From NCBI GenBank assembly GCA_011009095.1, contig VTPC01005952.1:52775-116774 (forward strand): DNA of 64,000 nucleotides. The letters are read 5' to 3'. Shown here piece by piece: positions 1 to 11,800 of the stretch. How positions within the stretch are numbered: the first letter of the stretch is position 1; each line of letters begins with the position of its first letter. This DNA comes from Ignelater luminosus. Taxonomy: Eukaryota > Arthropoda > Insecta > Coleoptera > Elateridae. The position numbers and the translations under genes were made by a program. The notes below the pieces were generated by a model, which ran no database searches, was not told the DNA's origin, and worked only from the letters and a program-made list of their open reading frames with translations.

Positions 1-2640
1 AAACTATTCACCTACTTACGCTTCCTCTAAATGCTAAATACGTTGTTGCGTATCTATTTATTTCAGGTGTAGTATTCTATAATTCAAGCTAAACTTAATA
101 GACCTAATTAAGATATACAGATGTAATCACTAATCATTAATAAACCATACCCTCGAGTAAATGAGAGGCTCAACTAAAACACCTCTTTCTTTATGTTCCT
201 AATTATTTATAGCTGATTCAAGATTTAATTACTTGATTTAATTTTCAAAGCGGGATTAAGACAAGAAAAAGCTTCTAAATTACTAGGCTGAACTCCGTAA
301 CTCGTACTACTTACTCCTTTTCTCTCCTGTCTTTTCGTTAGATTTTATACCACCGTGTTTTCTTTGGTTTCTCTTGCAGAGCAAAAAATAATCTAAATAT
401 TTAAACAAACCCTTCGTAATAATAAGATTAAAGTTAAACAGCATTAATTAACCACTAAACAGGATTTAGATTTATTTGAAACAGAGACATGAATGGAGAA
501 AAGTAGACCTTGTTGTAAAAGCGCTTCTTTTAAGTACTAGTTATTATATTATGTATACAATGGTTTTGTTTTGCTTTGTTTTCGCATTGTTAGAAAAACA
601 CACGAGAGAACGTACTATCTACTTGTTGTGGAAATTCTTAATTAACTAATAACATAAGAGAGCTGTCATTATAATATACAGGGTGTCACATCTAAAATAA
701 ATTCTTTTATAATTCGATTATTACAGCTGTATCAAAAACGCCCCGTGCATCTGGTGGTTGTTTAAAACTCAAACAACAGTAAGTAATGTATTCCCTAGCT
801 TAATTACACCGTTCCGAAATCGTACTTGAGCCTCCTCGGTTGATGATCTAATATCTAAGAGTTAGGGGGAATGTGATGGGACTTCCGAAAATGTTTCTGA
901 TCTCTAGAGCGCAACACGAAGCTTGCGAAGGAGGCTCTTGAATGCAAGAAAGAGAAGATAAACTTAATTGTGTAATAAGGAGGCTACTATGAACTTGCCA
1001 TCAAAGGATTTACCTACCCTAATTATGATTATGAAGATACATCGGCCTGCACGATGATTTTGGATCAATTAAGATGATTCTTGAAGACTATATGCTATCT
1101 TGGCACCATGTAGCATGACAGGCAAGGATCAGATTTATTATTTTCTTCTTTTTAATTTAATGAACCAACAGAAACTCCTCCAGAAAAGAAGATTAATATT
1201 AGTAGCAAGTCAAGTTGAGAATGATAAGCCGTCTAATAAAAACTGAACGAAAAACTATCAGACGGTTACGACGAAACCAAACTGAACAAAAGCGTATTGA
1301 GATAATTAAAACCTTTTTTTCCCAAGAGTTTTTTGACATAGTGATCTGTTTCAATTTGAGCCCTTGTAAAAAGGACATTTGAAAGTATGCAACCCAAAAT
1401 ACACGCAAGTCAGGAATGATTGGAAAGATTCAGTAGAGAGTATAAATTTAATTATTGAACATGTGGAACACTTTAATAAATATAAACCAAGACAAAATAG
1501 GACTTATTAGTCTAAATGTTTTTAAAAAATATAAATGTTAAAGACATCAGAAATACCAAAATTATTATACTTCTTAAGCTCAAGGTTAAGTCAAGAAAAG
1601 ACTAGTCTTGTTAAAATGATTGAGAAAAGGCTGTCAAACTACGACAGCAATCGTTTAAACCAAATCTATAAATCAAGAAATTCATTCGAGGGAGTTTTTT
1701 AGGTTACAAATGTTTAGTCGCAATTTAATCATTAAATGTTACGGTTAGGAGCAGAACCCCAGAGACCGAATAGACTCGTATTAAGATAAATACATCAGCA
1801 AAAGCTAATTTCCAAGAAGAAATTTAACTAAACAATTTAACTTTGATGTTAGAGCTGTAAAATATGCGAATGTTATACAAACTAACTTGGCCCCAGGGGC
1901 CCAAGTTTTTCCACCTTGCACTATGATTTAAATTATATTTGAAACCGCAGTTCAAAACTATGATGATTTATCTTTTGTATTGTTTGAGAAACATCAACTT
2001 ATATGACATGAAACCGATTAAGGTGTAACTGTTAAGTACAAATCGTGCCTACGAAATCTGCCGAAACACAAAGGCCCTGACATCGAGAAGGCCACTCTAA
2101 GCAGAAGCCTTTGATCCTTACTTTACAATTTTCTTCAGCTTCGGCGTTCTTTTAAATTAGATTTTAGAGCAAAGCTTGTTTTGAGTAACTATTCCCGGGA
2201 CTTAAGACAATATTTTTAAAAAATCTCCCGGGAATGCTCGTATCAGAAATAGTGATACTCACTACACAGGTTTTGGCTGGAACTCTCTTCCTTTCACAGC
2301 GCTGACAGTCGGACGTCCATGTCAAGACAAGGGGGTGCGGGACTATCGTTATCGAGTGTGTTCTTGCCTTGCCCTCATATTAGTCTCGCTACCCAACATC
2401 TCCCGAAGTAGCGAGTTAATGGGTTGCAGACCAACCTTAGCTCCACCGCTGGTGATTCTATATAATATTTTTATGATATCGGCAAGATTAACATCGTTAT
2501 CCCAGTCGGGATCTTACTTACTACATACTTCATTTATCTGCACTGCTGCAAACACTATCATTCTAACTTCTCTGTCTAATGAGGTGTACGAGGTCTGTAA
2601 ATAAACTAGTGAGACTGGCAACGTAACGTTCAATATAGCA
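1..2640. other. AT-rich stretch without a recognisable gene
   Basis: Stops are dense in all frames and the few open stretches (such as 2335-2604 +) match nothing I recognise. A short inverted pair, ATTCCCGGGA at 2191-2200 and TCCCGGGAAT at 2226-2235, could fold but has no further context. A TATACAGGGTG motif at 675-685 resembles ends of some insect DNA transposons. Confidence 0.6.
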
Positions 2641-2714
2641 AACTACCGGTTTAGAGAGAAGGTGGGTCAACATGTGATGCCCCGCCGGTAGAAGTTTGAA
2701 CTCCGTAGTCATTT

Positions 2715-3115
2715 GGTTGTCCGTAGAAATTTTCCCGAGAAGTTCTTAAACGACTTCAAAAAAGGGTCATGCGTTTGAGACCAAGCATCAAGAACAAGTG
2801 GGCGCTGCATTACAACAATGCGCCTTGTCACAATGCATTTTCAATTAATTTTTGGCAACTAAATACTGGGGTTCCTCAGCCTCTTTATTCCCCCACTTGA
2901 GTGCTTGGGACTTTTTTCTCTTTCCAAGATGATACAATCACCTCAAAGGACGTCATTTTGTGACACTAGAAGACATTAAAACTGCCGTAACCGAACAGCT
3001 AATGACAATTTCAGTATCCGAGTTTCAGCACTGCTGTGAAGAGTAGAAAAATCGTTTCTATCGTTGTGTGGCTTCCCAAGGCAATTACTTTGAAGGAGAC
3101 ACGATAAAACGGACA
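2715..3115 (+). pseudogene. Mariner-like transposase, C-terminal remnant
   Basis: Frames in this stretch give pieces in the order expected for the C-terminal half of a mariner-type (Tc1/mariner superfamily) transposase: EVLKRLQKRVMRLRPSI, then KNKWALHYNNAPCHNA in the place of the family's HHDNAPAH box, then VPQPLYSPT in place of PPYSPDLSP, then SEFQHCCEEWKNRF- and NYFEGDTI-like text in another frame. The catalytic Asp of the HDNAP box reads as Asn here and the third Asp region is altered, so it cannot be active even apart from the frame changes. No N-terminal half and no terminal inverted repeats were found. Old, decayed DNA transposon; subfamily not assigned. Confidence 0.7.
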
Positions 3116-3224
3116 GTAAGGAAAGGGTAAAAAGGAGTTCTAGCCAAACCGCCGTCATGGAAACCCATCCAACTTCCACACTTCTAAACATTAGCGGGGG
3201 TGCAAGCACCCACTAGCCCACTGA

Positions 3225-3410
3225 CAGCTAACCAACTAACTTACCCATCCCGTCACCAGCCCATCGGACTCCGCACACCCCACTAGCCGACTAGGCTCAC
3301 TGCACTTTCACTCTCACTCTACACCCCACCTTTTTCACCCCCCTAGCTCCTACACCCCAACTACACTGCTGCTGTACTTCATTGCATTTTCTTCGTAGTC
3401 AAAAACCACC
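3225..3410. repeat. C-rich low-complexity stretch
   Basis: Irregular runs of CCCA, CACTAGCC, CACCCC and CTCTCACTC without a stable period, sharply different from the AT-rich flanks. No gene seen; probably simple-sequence DNA between two transposon remnants. Confidence 0.5.
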
Positions 3411-3761
3411 ATTTCAGAGAAAATGTTCCATCTTTGGATGATATTTTGCACCTATGGGTCTCCATAATCTACGATAGGTGGTCTTGCTGTATTGCGTAGT
3501 TCCGAAAAAGTTCCCTGGCCCTAACGCGTCTAGAGTTTTTGCACCGGAGAATAACGTGTTCCGGGGTGTCCGTTTCCCCCAGGCAAATTCAAACGGGTTG
3601 TACTTCGCGCAAGGCGAATCGATAGTAATAGTAATTGCTTGCCTATTTAGCCCTATGCTTTAGTCCTTGAGATTTGGGCAATAGTTAAACAAGATTCTAC
3701 CCTTGTCCAATATACTTTCCACTTATGGAAATTGTTCCCTGATACTACTTGTCTAGCATAG

Positions 3762-4140
3762 CTAGGTGAGGCCCTGACTGTTGTCGTTATTCTCTTTTTC
3801 GAGAGCATCTACTCTCTCGTTGCCAAGGTGGCTTACATGAGCCCGAATCCAATATAATTCAATAGTATGCCCTATATTTATCATCTCTTGTAATTTAACA
3901 TACACTTCTAGAGCTATCTTATTCTTGATGTCGTACCTGCAGACTTTAAAACAAATCGGAGTACAATTTGATATTTTCCATTTCAATAGGTCGTGTGCCG
4001 AGCCAATCTACTGCCAGCTTCATGGCGTGCAACTCCGCCTGGTATACTGAGGCCTCTGCATTTAGTGTCCCGGTTGTGTTCAAAATCTCTTGGTCATTCT
4101 TATATACAACCATTGCGGTGCCTACCCCACCATCCAATTT
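3762..4140 (-). pseudogene. RNase H domain of the 3.5-5.8 kb LINE
   Basis: Visible text: SVYTDGPKLDGGVGTAMVVY (the TDGS-like first catalytic segment), AEASVYQAELHAMKLAVDWL (Glu of the second segment), KLYSDLF (SDS-like third), and after a frame change IELYWIRAHVSHLGNERVD (the final WIRAHVGHxGNExAD box). All four conserved blocks of a type I RNase H are recognisable, in the right order, overlapping the end of the connection domain. Confidence 0.85.
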
Positions 4141-4669
4141 AGGCCCATCTGTATACACACTTGTTGTCCTACCTTCCCCCGAAGTACCCAATTCTGCTCT
4201 GTGAAATTGTACGTTTCCTCGTTCCCCTGGATGGGGAAGTTCCGTCAACTTTACCTTCTTATCGAATGTCCCGGTATTGATTTTGACCGCAAACTCATAT
4301 ATAGTCCTCGCTTCCAACCATAGCAGTCTGGTAGTTGTGAGTATTTTTAATGCTGCCGTTGACGTTGTTCTATAACATCGCGAAATGGCCAGTAAATAAG
4401 ATCGCTGCAGGGCATTAAGTTGTCTCTGCAAGCGTGAATCCAAAGCTCTGCTCTCCCATATCTCAGCAGCATATATAAACATGGGTCTAATCCCTGCCAA
4501 GTAGACTTTTCTTAAAGCTCCTTCCGATAAACCCCAAAGCGACTACTCTGTGTCCTCGCTCCATAGCTTTGGCTCTTTGCGCTTTACAGTGTTCTATCCA
4601 AAGAAAGCTCCGATCAATGTGTACCCCCAAATACTTTACAATGTTCTGTAGTTGTATTAGCTTGTCGTC

Positions 4670-5470
4670 CTATCGCACTACAGGTTCTCTTTCCTCATTC
4701 CTGGCGCAGCAAAACATGACCTGCGTCTTTTCTACATTATATTCGAGTTTATGGGTAGTTGCCCATTGCTCGCATTTCTCAACGGTTGCCCTCCATAATT
4801 TTTCTAGCTTCCTGGCTGATTTTGCACCAATAAGTAACAACTGATCATCGACATAGGCCTGTGCATGTACTGTTTCTTCGTCCCCCTTTTCTATAGTTCT
4901 CATTTGTTCGAACCATCCCTCCATCAGGGCTGTCCGCATTGCGGGCACCCTCGGTTGCTGATTCTAGAGGCTTCGCCGCTGTAGATAATCCTATCTTCTA
5001 AAATACTTCGTACTATTTCGCCTTCTTTCTTGGTGCACTGTACGGTGTTCAAGGCATAAATAATAGCGGGATGCCATGCTGAGTTAAATGCATTTTTCAA
5101 ATCTAACGCCAGCACTAACGTGTGTCTTCTATTTTCTTTGTTTTCCTCAATTATTTCTATTGCCCTCCGAATGGCTTCTGCCGTTGTTCTATTTGAGCGG
5201 AATTCGTATTGCTCTTCCGAGATATTACATCCCTTCTCTATTGTGTAGGTAATCCGTAAGTTTATCCAAAACTTTTCCCCATAAGGGAGGGAGACAAATA
5301 GGTCTAAAGCCTTTATCTCCCTTGGGAAGCCATACTACTTCAGACGTTTTCCAGCAGGTTGAGTAATAAGATTTTTCCCAACACGCGTAACTCATCCCTT
5401 GCAACTGTGCTGACAAATTTCGCGATGGGGCGGTAAGCCCATCAATAATTGGGGCTTTCTTGTCTATCAA
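4670..5470 (-). pseudogene. Reverse transcriptase domain of the 3.5-5.8 kb LINE
   Basis: In order on the minus strand: KKAPIIDGL, then VVWLPKGDKGFRPICLPPLW (RT motifs 1-2), LALDLKNAFNSAWHPAI (motif A with the first catalytic Asp), RGCPQ (motif B) and AYVDDQLLL (motif C, the FADD/YADD box with both Asp kept), followed by KTQVMF (motif D). The domain is spread over three frames. The enzyme would copy element RNA at a nicked chromosomal site (target-primed reverse transcription). Confidence 0.85.
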
Positions 5471-5799
5471 CTGCCATCGCCTCTTTGAATCGTGGTCGGT
5501 AGGCCCCTCCTCTTTCGGTTTTTAAGTATCTTGTAAGGTAGAGACCAGGGGTCGTTGTTCAAATTTTTTTCACAAAATATGTCGAAGGAGGCTGCTCTCT
5601 CCTTTTCGATTTGCCCTTTGTATTCCCTTCTCTTTGCTCTATATATGTCTTTATACTCAATTCTTAAATCTTCGTTTCTCTCAATTTGATACTTTTTTCT
5701 GGCTTTCCTTACCTCTCTTCTACTTGTGCTCAGGGTACTAATCCACCAGCATGCTGCCTTGAATTTCTTCATTATTTTCGTTTTCGGAGCTAACTTTGA

Positions 5800-8700
5800 A
5801 GGAGATAATGTGGAATTGTAATTTTAATTGAATAAAAATGTCTCATTAGATCATTTACCCACCTCGAAAACCTAAAACAGTCACTGCCCGCTCACTATGA
5901 TTTGACTTGGCAGAACGACATATTAAAGTATTTCTTTAGACATGAAATGTAAGAGAATTCAAGGAGCAACAAGATGAACACCTTACAAATCAGAAGTTGT
6001 ATCCAGACAACTAAGTTTACATAATTTTTCAAAAGTCTAGAAATAGCAAGTTCTAAGTTTAAAAATAATAAAGCAACAAAATTACTTGAAGAACTTTCAT
6101 CTTGATGAAGCTTCTGCATCAGATTCAGCAACCTGAGGGTCCGTTTATGTAAAGACGAATCTCAGAAATTAGCATTCATAATGGGAAACGCGCGCGATAA
6201 TTTTATAGTGAACATAAATTGTTCAATTTTGTGACGATCATAAACGTGTTGATGGAAGTGCAGCGCACACCTGCATAAAAAAATTCTAATGTTCTGTTGT
6301 TGAAATATACAAAAAGTCTTTGAAGATTTCTGGTCCAATGAACAATCTATAATTATGATAATTTTTAACGCAAAGAAAATACCTAAATCCTATAGATAAC
6401 TAGTTTAACAAATGTAAGCATTACAAAGATCTCAATCCCGGGAGTATCATGTATATTACAGCAGACATATCGTAGAATATTGTATGAAGGCAAAACCATT
6501 TTAGAAATACACTAAGAAAATGCACTGACACCTTGTAAAGAAAGAGGAACAAATTAGAGAATAAATAGAGAAAAACTGTAGTTAAAAGTCATTCCTGATA
6601 AACGCTACACAGATATTACCAATTTTTCGTTCAGTGACGAGAAATTGCGACTGACCATGGATAGTACAAGTCAATAAAAAAAAGGAAAAAGTGACTTATA
6701 GAAAGACTCGCCTCACCTTGACACATGAAATATATTTCTGGCTGAAGATAAATCTCTGATTAAGACGCATTAAGTTTCATTATTATTATCTTTACTAATC
6801 CAGCATTTAAATTTATAAGTAACGATTATTGTGCGGACTGATGGATAAAGACGCTAATTAAAATTTTGTATAGTAAGTTATCGTGTAAGTCGCCCTGCAC
6901 AAATATAATTTTTAGGACTATGCGATTTTAAATTAAAAGTCAATGCAAACAGAAAGCTACGTCATTTCAAGTAAATTAATATGAGCTAGCAATGTCTAAT
7001 TCAGGTAAGAGATTTCTCAATTTCAATAATGCATTGTAGGTGAACCAGATCAATAGTAAACTAATTGTAAGTTGCCACTCACCTAATCCTATTAAAAGTT
7101 ACACTAAAGCAATCTAATCATAAATTCTTAACTTGCCAGAGACACACCTAAAATCAAACAATAAGAAAAGGTGCGTTAAATCAATTCTTAATTCCAGGCA
7201 AGAGCATTTATGTCAAATTTTTAAACTGCAAAAATTAAAAAAATATTACCACAATATTTAGATTTATCTCATTAATTAACTTCAGATGCAGACTGAAATT
7301 AAATAGGAAACTAGACAGAAATCAAACAATCCTGTCTTAAAGAATAAAACAGTTCATTGTTCGCAGAATTAAAACAAAAGGCTATACTGCCGCTTTCAAA
7401 AAGGAAAGGGATATAATTTGCTGACGACCAATAGAATCAAAAACAAAACTATTTCTTTTGGTGCGCGATTTCAACCTTTTTTTTTATTATTTGTGAATGA
7501 GTATCTCTTCCCGAATCTTTCCCTTTTAGTTTCCGGTCTTTTATTGAAGTCCTTTCGCAAAAGTTTTGAGTCTGTTTCTATAAAGCAGCTTCTCTTTTCA
7601 ATTTTAGTGGTTACACAGCGATATATACATTCTTTTACAACAATAGAAAATGTTGTTATGATGTCTGTATGTTATTTATTGCTAGATAGAAACCGACATG
7701 AAACAAATGGTTTAGTATGTTGAGATCGCTTATTAGTATTTTTCACAAACTTATTACGTTATTAAAAACAATGTTTGCCCCTTTGATAATAGAATAAGAT
7801 CAAAACGAGCAAGCTTGAAACTTCCAAGAGAATACAGTAGCAGAACTTTCTTAACTAAAATAGATCAGATTTTATCAGGCAGAAACTAGCATTAGTTTGC
7901 TTGTCGCTAAATAACCATTTCCTCTTGCTGCAGCAACAAGGGAAATTTGAGAAAGACAAATCTGATAAAAACGTTTTCGAATTCAAATCCGAAATTTGCG
8001 CTGTTATCAACATAATCCAGAATAATATTTTAAAAGCATTGGATAAATTTCTACCAAATTATTTCTAGGTGCATAACAAGCATACGCATCAAATATTACC
8101 GAAAACATGAAGGTCCTTGCGGAATTCTCTACTAGAACGGAATGCATAAAATTCAAGTTTCAATTTACTTTTCAGTTGTGATTTAGATTTTAAATTTCTA
8201 GCGGGAATTTATGAATTCGTTGAACCCTGAGGGAAGATAGTTCCCAATTATTTTCAGAATTCCCTGTAACAATTTAAAATGCTGCTTTTTTTGCTTAGTT
8301 GGTGTTAATCCTAGTGCGCGAGTGTTCTAAATGTGTTTTCAATGTTTTTCCTACGATTATCACGTGACGGAAGTTTCATATTTAAACTGTACGAAAGTAC
8401 AATTAGTTCTATCATATAGAACGTTCAGATATTATACAATACAATTTTCATGATTCTTTCTAACTGAAACACTTTCTTAACTTAACTCAAGAGAGTTCAC
8501 GCCCTTTATTTGCATAGGTAATTTTTGTTTCTATCTCGCGTTCATTACAGATGACTCTTAATGTACTTCTGTCCAACCAAAGCAATTCCCTGTGCGCCTA
8601 ATGGGCTTGGACTTCCCTGTATATTAAAAATTGTCGGAATCATCTCTTTTTTTCTCTGTCCAGGTAAACGATTTCCCCTGCTGTGGACGACAGGGTTGAG

Positions 8701-9205
8701 GGGACGGTGGTTTTGCGAAGAATAAAAGGGCGAGCACCGCAACAAGTAGGTAACGTCGCCCCAACTTCGTCATAAAAGCTGCCGAAAATTTGCAAAAACC
8801 AAAATCGCGATTCTCCGTCTAACACATGGGCCTTATGGAGCTGTTTCGAAATAAATCAGAGCGTACTGTTTTTTACGATTCCAACAAACACAGTTGTGGC
8901 TCTTTGTTGCGGTTTTTCTAAGTTTCTCTGAGTTGTTCGGTGAATGTTTTGATTTTTAGATCTGAATTTGTATTTTCTTAATGCGATGGGGTGCTTCTAA
9001 CGCTATAATCCTGAAGAATTCGTGTGAGAGATCAACAGAAACGAATTAAAGACAAACCGGGAATTTTCAGTTTTCGACCAGTCATTTAAGCGCGTTTTCT
9101 TGAAATTTTGGGAATCATTTGGTGCGCCAATGTAAGCTTTTCCTTTTAAAACGTTTCCTACAGTTTTCTTGATAAAATATGTGTTAAAACTAAAGATCTT
9201 TGTAA
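5800..9205. other. AT-rich stretch without a recognisable gene
   Basis: About 3.4 kb of AT-rich DNA with short, unrecognised open frames only. The GC content rises at about 8540-8830, where the small minus-strand frame listed separately lies. Nothing else is supported. Confidence 0.5.
8624..8773 (-). CDS. Candidate 49-residue secreted-type peptide ORF, unrecognised
   Basis: Minus-strand ATG at 8773, stop at 8624. The first 19 or so residues read MTKLGRRYLLVAVLALLFF: a basic start followed by a hydrophobic core, as in a signal peptide. Then comes a Pro-rich stretch with one Cys, then a polar tail ending in a KKR basic site and acidic residues. Immediately after the stop on the minus strand is TTTTTAATATACAG, which could serve as a splice acceptor, so the frame might belong to an exon. 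The region is GC-richer than its flanks. No homologue comes to mind; a 49-codon frame can arise by chance, so this is only a candidate. Confidence 0.15.
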   Translation of the reverse strand: MTKLGRRYLLVAVLALLFFAKPPSPQPCRPQQGKSFTWTEKKRDDSDNF

Positions 9206-9206
9206 A

Positions 9207-11290
9207 TAGTTAGCCGTAGTGACATTTAGCTTTCTTAACAAGCTTAATGAAGGGCGATGCCTGACCCGTGGCTTCCGAATTTGGGCCTTGCAAACGCGTA
9301 GCCTTGGGGGTAGTGACATTAGTTCTCTTAACGAGGTTAATGGAGGGCAAAACCTTTGCAAGAACGTAACTCCAATCGTAGTGGCATTTAGTTCTCAAAA
9401 AGGTCAATATAGGGCGAAGCTCGACTTGTGATCTCCGAAGTTGGCGCTTGCAAATGCGAAACCTGAGCCGTGATGACATTTAGTTTTTTTAACAAGGTTA
9501 ATGAAGGGCGAAGCCTGACCCGTGGCCTCCGAATTTGGACCTTGCAAACGCGTAGCCTTGGCCGTAGTGACATTTAGCTATCTTACCAAGGTTAATGGAC
9601 GGCGAAGCCTTTACCAGAGTGTATCTCGAGCCGTTGTGATATCTAGCTCTCTCAACAAAGTCAATGGAAAGCAAAGCCCGACTTGGACCTTCCCAAGTTG
9701 GCTTGCCAAAGCTCAGCCTAAACTGTAATGACAGTTAGCTCTTTTAACAAGGTTAATGCCCTTGCTGCGCCTTGCAAGGTTAATGCAAGGCGCAGCAAGG
9801 GCATTAACCTTGTAAGGACAAGGACGTAGCTCGAGTCGTAGTGACATTTACTTGTCTTAATAGAATCAATGGAAAGCAAAGCCCGATCTGGAACTTCCGA
9901 AGTTGGCCGAGTCGTAGTGACATTTAGCTCTCTTAGCAAGGTTATTAGTGGGCGAGACCTTTTCGAGGTGTCGCTCGTGCCGTAGTGACATTTAGCTTTC
10001 TTAATAAAAATAATGGAGGATAAAGCCCGACCTGGAATCATAAGAAGTGGCCTGTTCAAAAGCGTAGCCCGATTGTAATGACATTTAGTTCCCTTAACAA
10101 GGTTAATAGAAAACGAAGCTTTTGCGGGGGCGCAGCTCGAGCTGTAGTGACATTTAGTTCTCTCAACAAGATCACTGGAGAGTAAAACCCGATCTATGAC
10201 CTCCGAAGTTGGTCCTTGCAAAGGTGCAGTCAGAACCATAGTGACATCTAGCTCTCATACCAATGGTAATGGAGCCGTAATGACATTTAGGTCTCTCAAG
10301 AAAGTCAATGGCAAGCGAAGCCTGACTTGGGCCCTTCAAAGTTGGTCCTTGCGAAGGTATAGCCTGAGTCAAAGTGACATCTAGCTCTCTTGAGAAGATT
10401 AATTAAAAAAGGGCAAAGCCCGACCTGGGGCCTCCGAAGTTGGCCCTTGTAAGAGCGTAGTCTAAGCCATAATGACATTTAGCTCTCTCAACAAAGTTAA
10501 TAAAAGGCGTAGCTTTTGCAAGGCGTAGCTCGAGCCGTAGTGGCGATTAGCTCTCTCAACAAGGTCAATGGAGGAGAAGGCAGAATCTTGGGGAATAGTT
10601 ACGTAGCTCGAGCTGTAGTGACATTAACTCTCTTAACAAGGTTAGTGGAAGGCAATGCCTTTGCTATGTCTAGCTCGAACCCTAGTGATATTTAGCTCTG
10701 TTAACAAGGTTAATGGACGGCGAAAAATTTGCGAGGGCGTAGCCTGAGCCATAGTAACATTTAGCTTTCCTAACAAGGTTAGTGGAGGACGAAGTCTTTG
10801 AGAAAGCGTGGCTCAAGCCGTAGTGACATCTAGCTCTCTCAACAAGGTAATGAAAGGCAAAGCCTCCGACGTTGGCCCTTGCAAAAGCGCAGCCTAAACC
10901 GTAATGACATGACAACGAGGTCAATGGAGGGCGCAGCCGTAGTGGCATTTAGCTCGAACCCTAGTAACATTTAGCTCTTTAGCTATAGTGACATTAACTC
11001 TTTTAACAAGGTTAATGAAGGGCAGAGCCTTTGCTATAGTTTAATTCGAACCCAAGTGACATTTAGCTCTTTCAACAAGGTTAATGGAGGACGAAGTCTT
11101 TGCAAAGGCGTAGATCATGCCGTAATGACATTTAGCTCTATCAACAAGGTTCATAGTGGGGGAGACCTGACCTTGAATCATTAAAGGTATATCGTGCGAG
11201 GGCGTAACCCGAGCCGAAACAGTACTTAGTTCTCTCCAAAAGAGCCTACTGAAGATGGCCTGTACGAGGACGTAGCTCCATTTGTCATGG
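9207..11290 (+). repeat. Satellite array with two alternating monomer lengths
   Basis: About 27 copies of a monomer with the core GTAGTGACATTTAGCTCTC followed by AACAAGGTTAATGGAGGGC and AAGCC. Distances between successive cores cluster near 67-70 bp and near 91-95 bp. The longer form carries an extra segment (GACCCGTGGCCTCCGAA, then TTGG.CCTTGCAAA), the shorter one TTTGCAAGGGCGTAGCTCGA. In the first half the two forms largely alternate, suggesting an older higher-order unit of about 160 bp. Copies differ by substitutions and small indels. Many spurious open frames run through it on both strands and are not genes. Confidence 0.9.
9747..9813. repeat. Perfect 30-bp-arm hairpin inside the satellite
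   Basis: The left arm (9747-9776) and right arm (9784-9813) are exact reverse complements over 30 bp, separated by a 7-base loop (AGGTTAA). The arms are built from satellite text (CAAGGTTAATGCC). It looks like a local inverted duplication of part of a monomer and could extrude as a cruciform. Confidence 0.9.
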
Positions 11291-11296
11291 TATGTA

Positions 11297-11526
11297 TACC
11301 AGGCGTAGAGTTTCAAACCCATACATAGAACAATGCGTGGGAATTCAGATTTTTGTAATTCTTGCTCCCCAAATGAGCCTACAGCGGAGGTAATGGTATC
11401 AGTCGATAGGGTAGAAGTTCGCTCTTAACCTGGCACCATTAAATTAACCAAAAAATGCTCAGAATTAGCAAAATAAATTAATAATAAAATTGTCCTATGT
11501 ACGGGTTTGAAACTCTACACTCGGTA
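11297..11526. mobile_element. MITE-like 230-bp inverted-repeat insertion
   Basis: Segments 11296-11328 and 11495-11527 are inverted copies matching at 29 of 33 positions (shared core TAGAGTTTCAAACCC). The bases just outside, TGTA at 11293-11296 and TGTA at 11527-11530, are identical and could be a 4-bp target-site duplication. There is no coding capacity between the arms. It lies where the satellite array breaks off, so it or its neighbours interrupted the array. Family unknown. Confidence 0.45.
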
Positions 11527-11544
11527 TGTAAGTGCACAGATTAT

Positions 11545-11800
11545 CCGTTTTTACTGATATTCCATATCTCAGGAACAAATGGTCCTGTCGAGTTGCAACT
11601 CTGATTGCTGGGGATGGTAAGAGAACGACTTTTAAGCGATCCGGGCATAACCTATCGTGTTTTGTTTGTTTGGCAGGTATGCTGTATCTGAAGAACAGCT
11701 GGTGCAGTCGAGATAGGACTTTGATTGTTAGGTGTGATGGATGAACATCGAGCACAACTGATGCCTTTTTGTTTTTTTTAACAGATATTCTATAGCCCAA
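11545..11800 (+). repeat. Three decayed copies of a 108-120 bp repeat
   Basis: Related segments begin near 11549, 11669 and 11777. Each has a T-rich lead, a variant of GATATTC.ATATCT, then AAGAACA.. TGGTCC and AGTCGAG; the first two also share TTGATTG and GGTGATGG-like ends. Identity is moderate. Different from the flanking satellite. Confidence 0.45.

Larger units (their letters stand above)
3470..5795 (-). mobile_element. LINE, R1/LOA-like (I group) with RNase H, 5'-truncated
   Basis: On the minus strand the pieces lie in the proper order for the second ORF of a non-LTR retrotransposon: a linker after the endonuclease (5772-5467, with NNDPWSLPYKILKNR), RT palm motifs (5470-4670), thumb/connection (4500-4300, RPMFIYAAEIWESRALDS), RNase H (about 4140-3762) and a C-terminal Cys/His segment (3610-3478, ETDTPEHVILRCKNSRR). 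RNase H together with this RT places it in the I/R1/LOA group. The 5' half (ORF1, endonuclease) is missing, as is normal for LINE copies. Several frame changes make it dead. No poly-A tail or target-site duplication was identified. Confidence 0.88.

Noticed and set aside
7418-7723. 101-codon plus-strand frame
   Set aside because: Phe/Leu-rich text of AT-rich DNA, no motif or homologue recognised.
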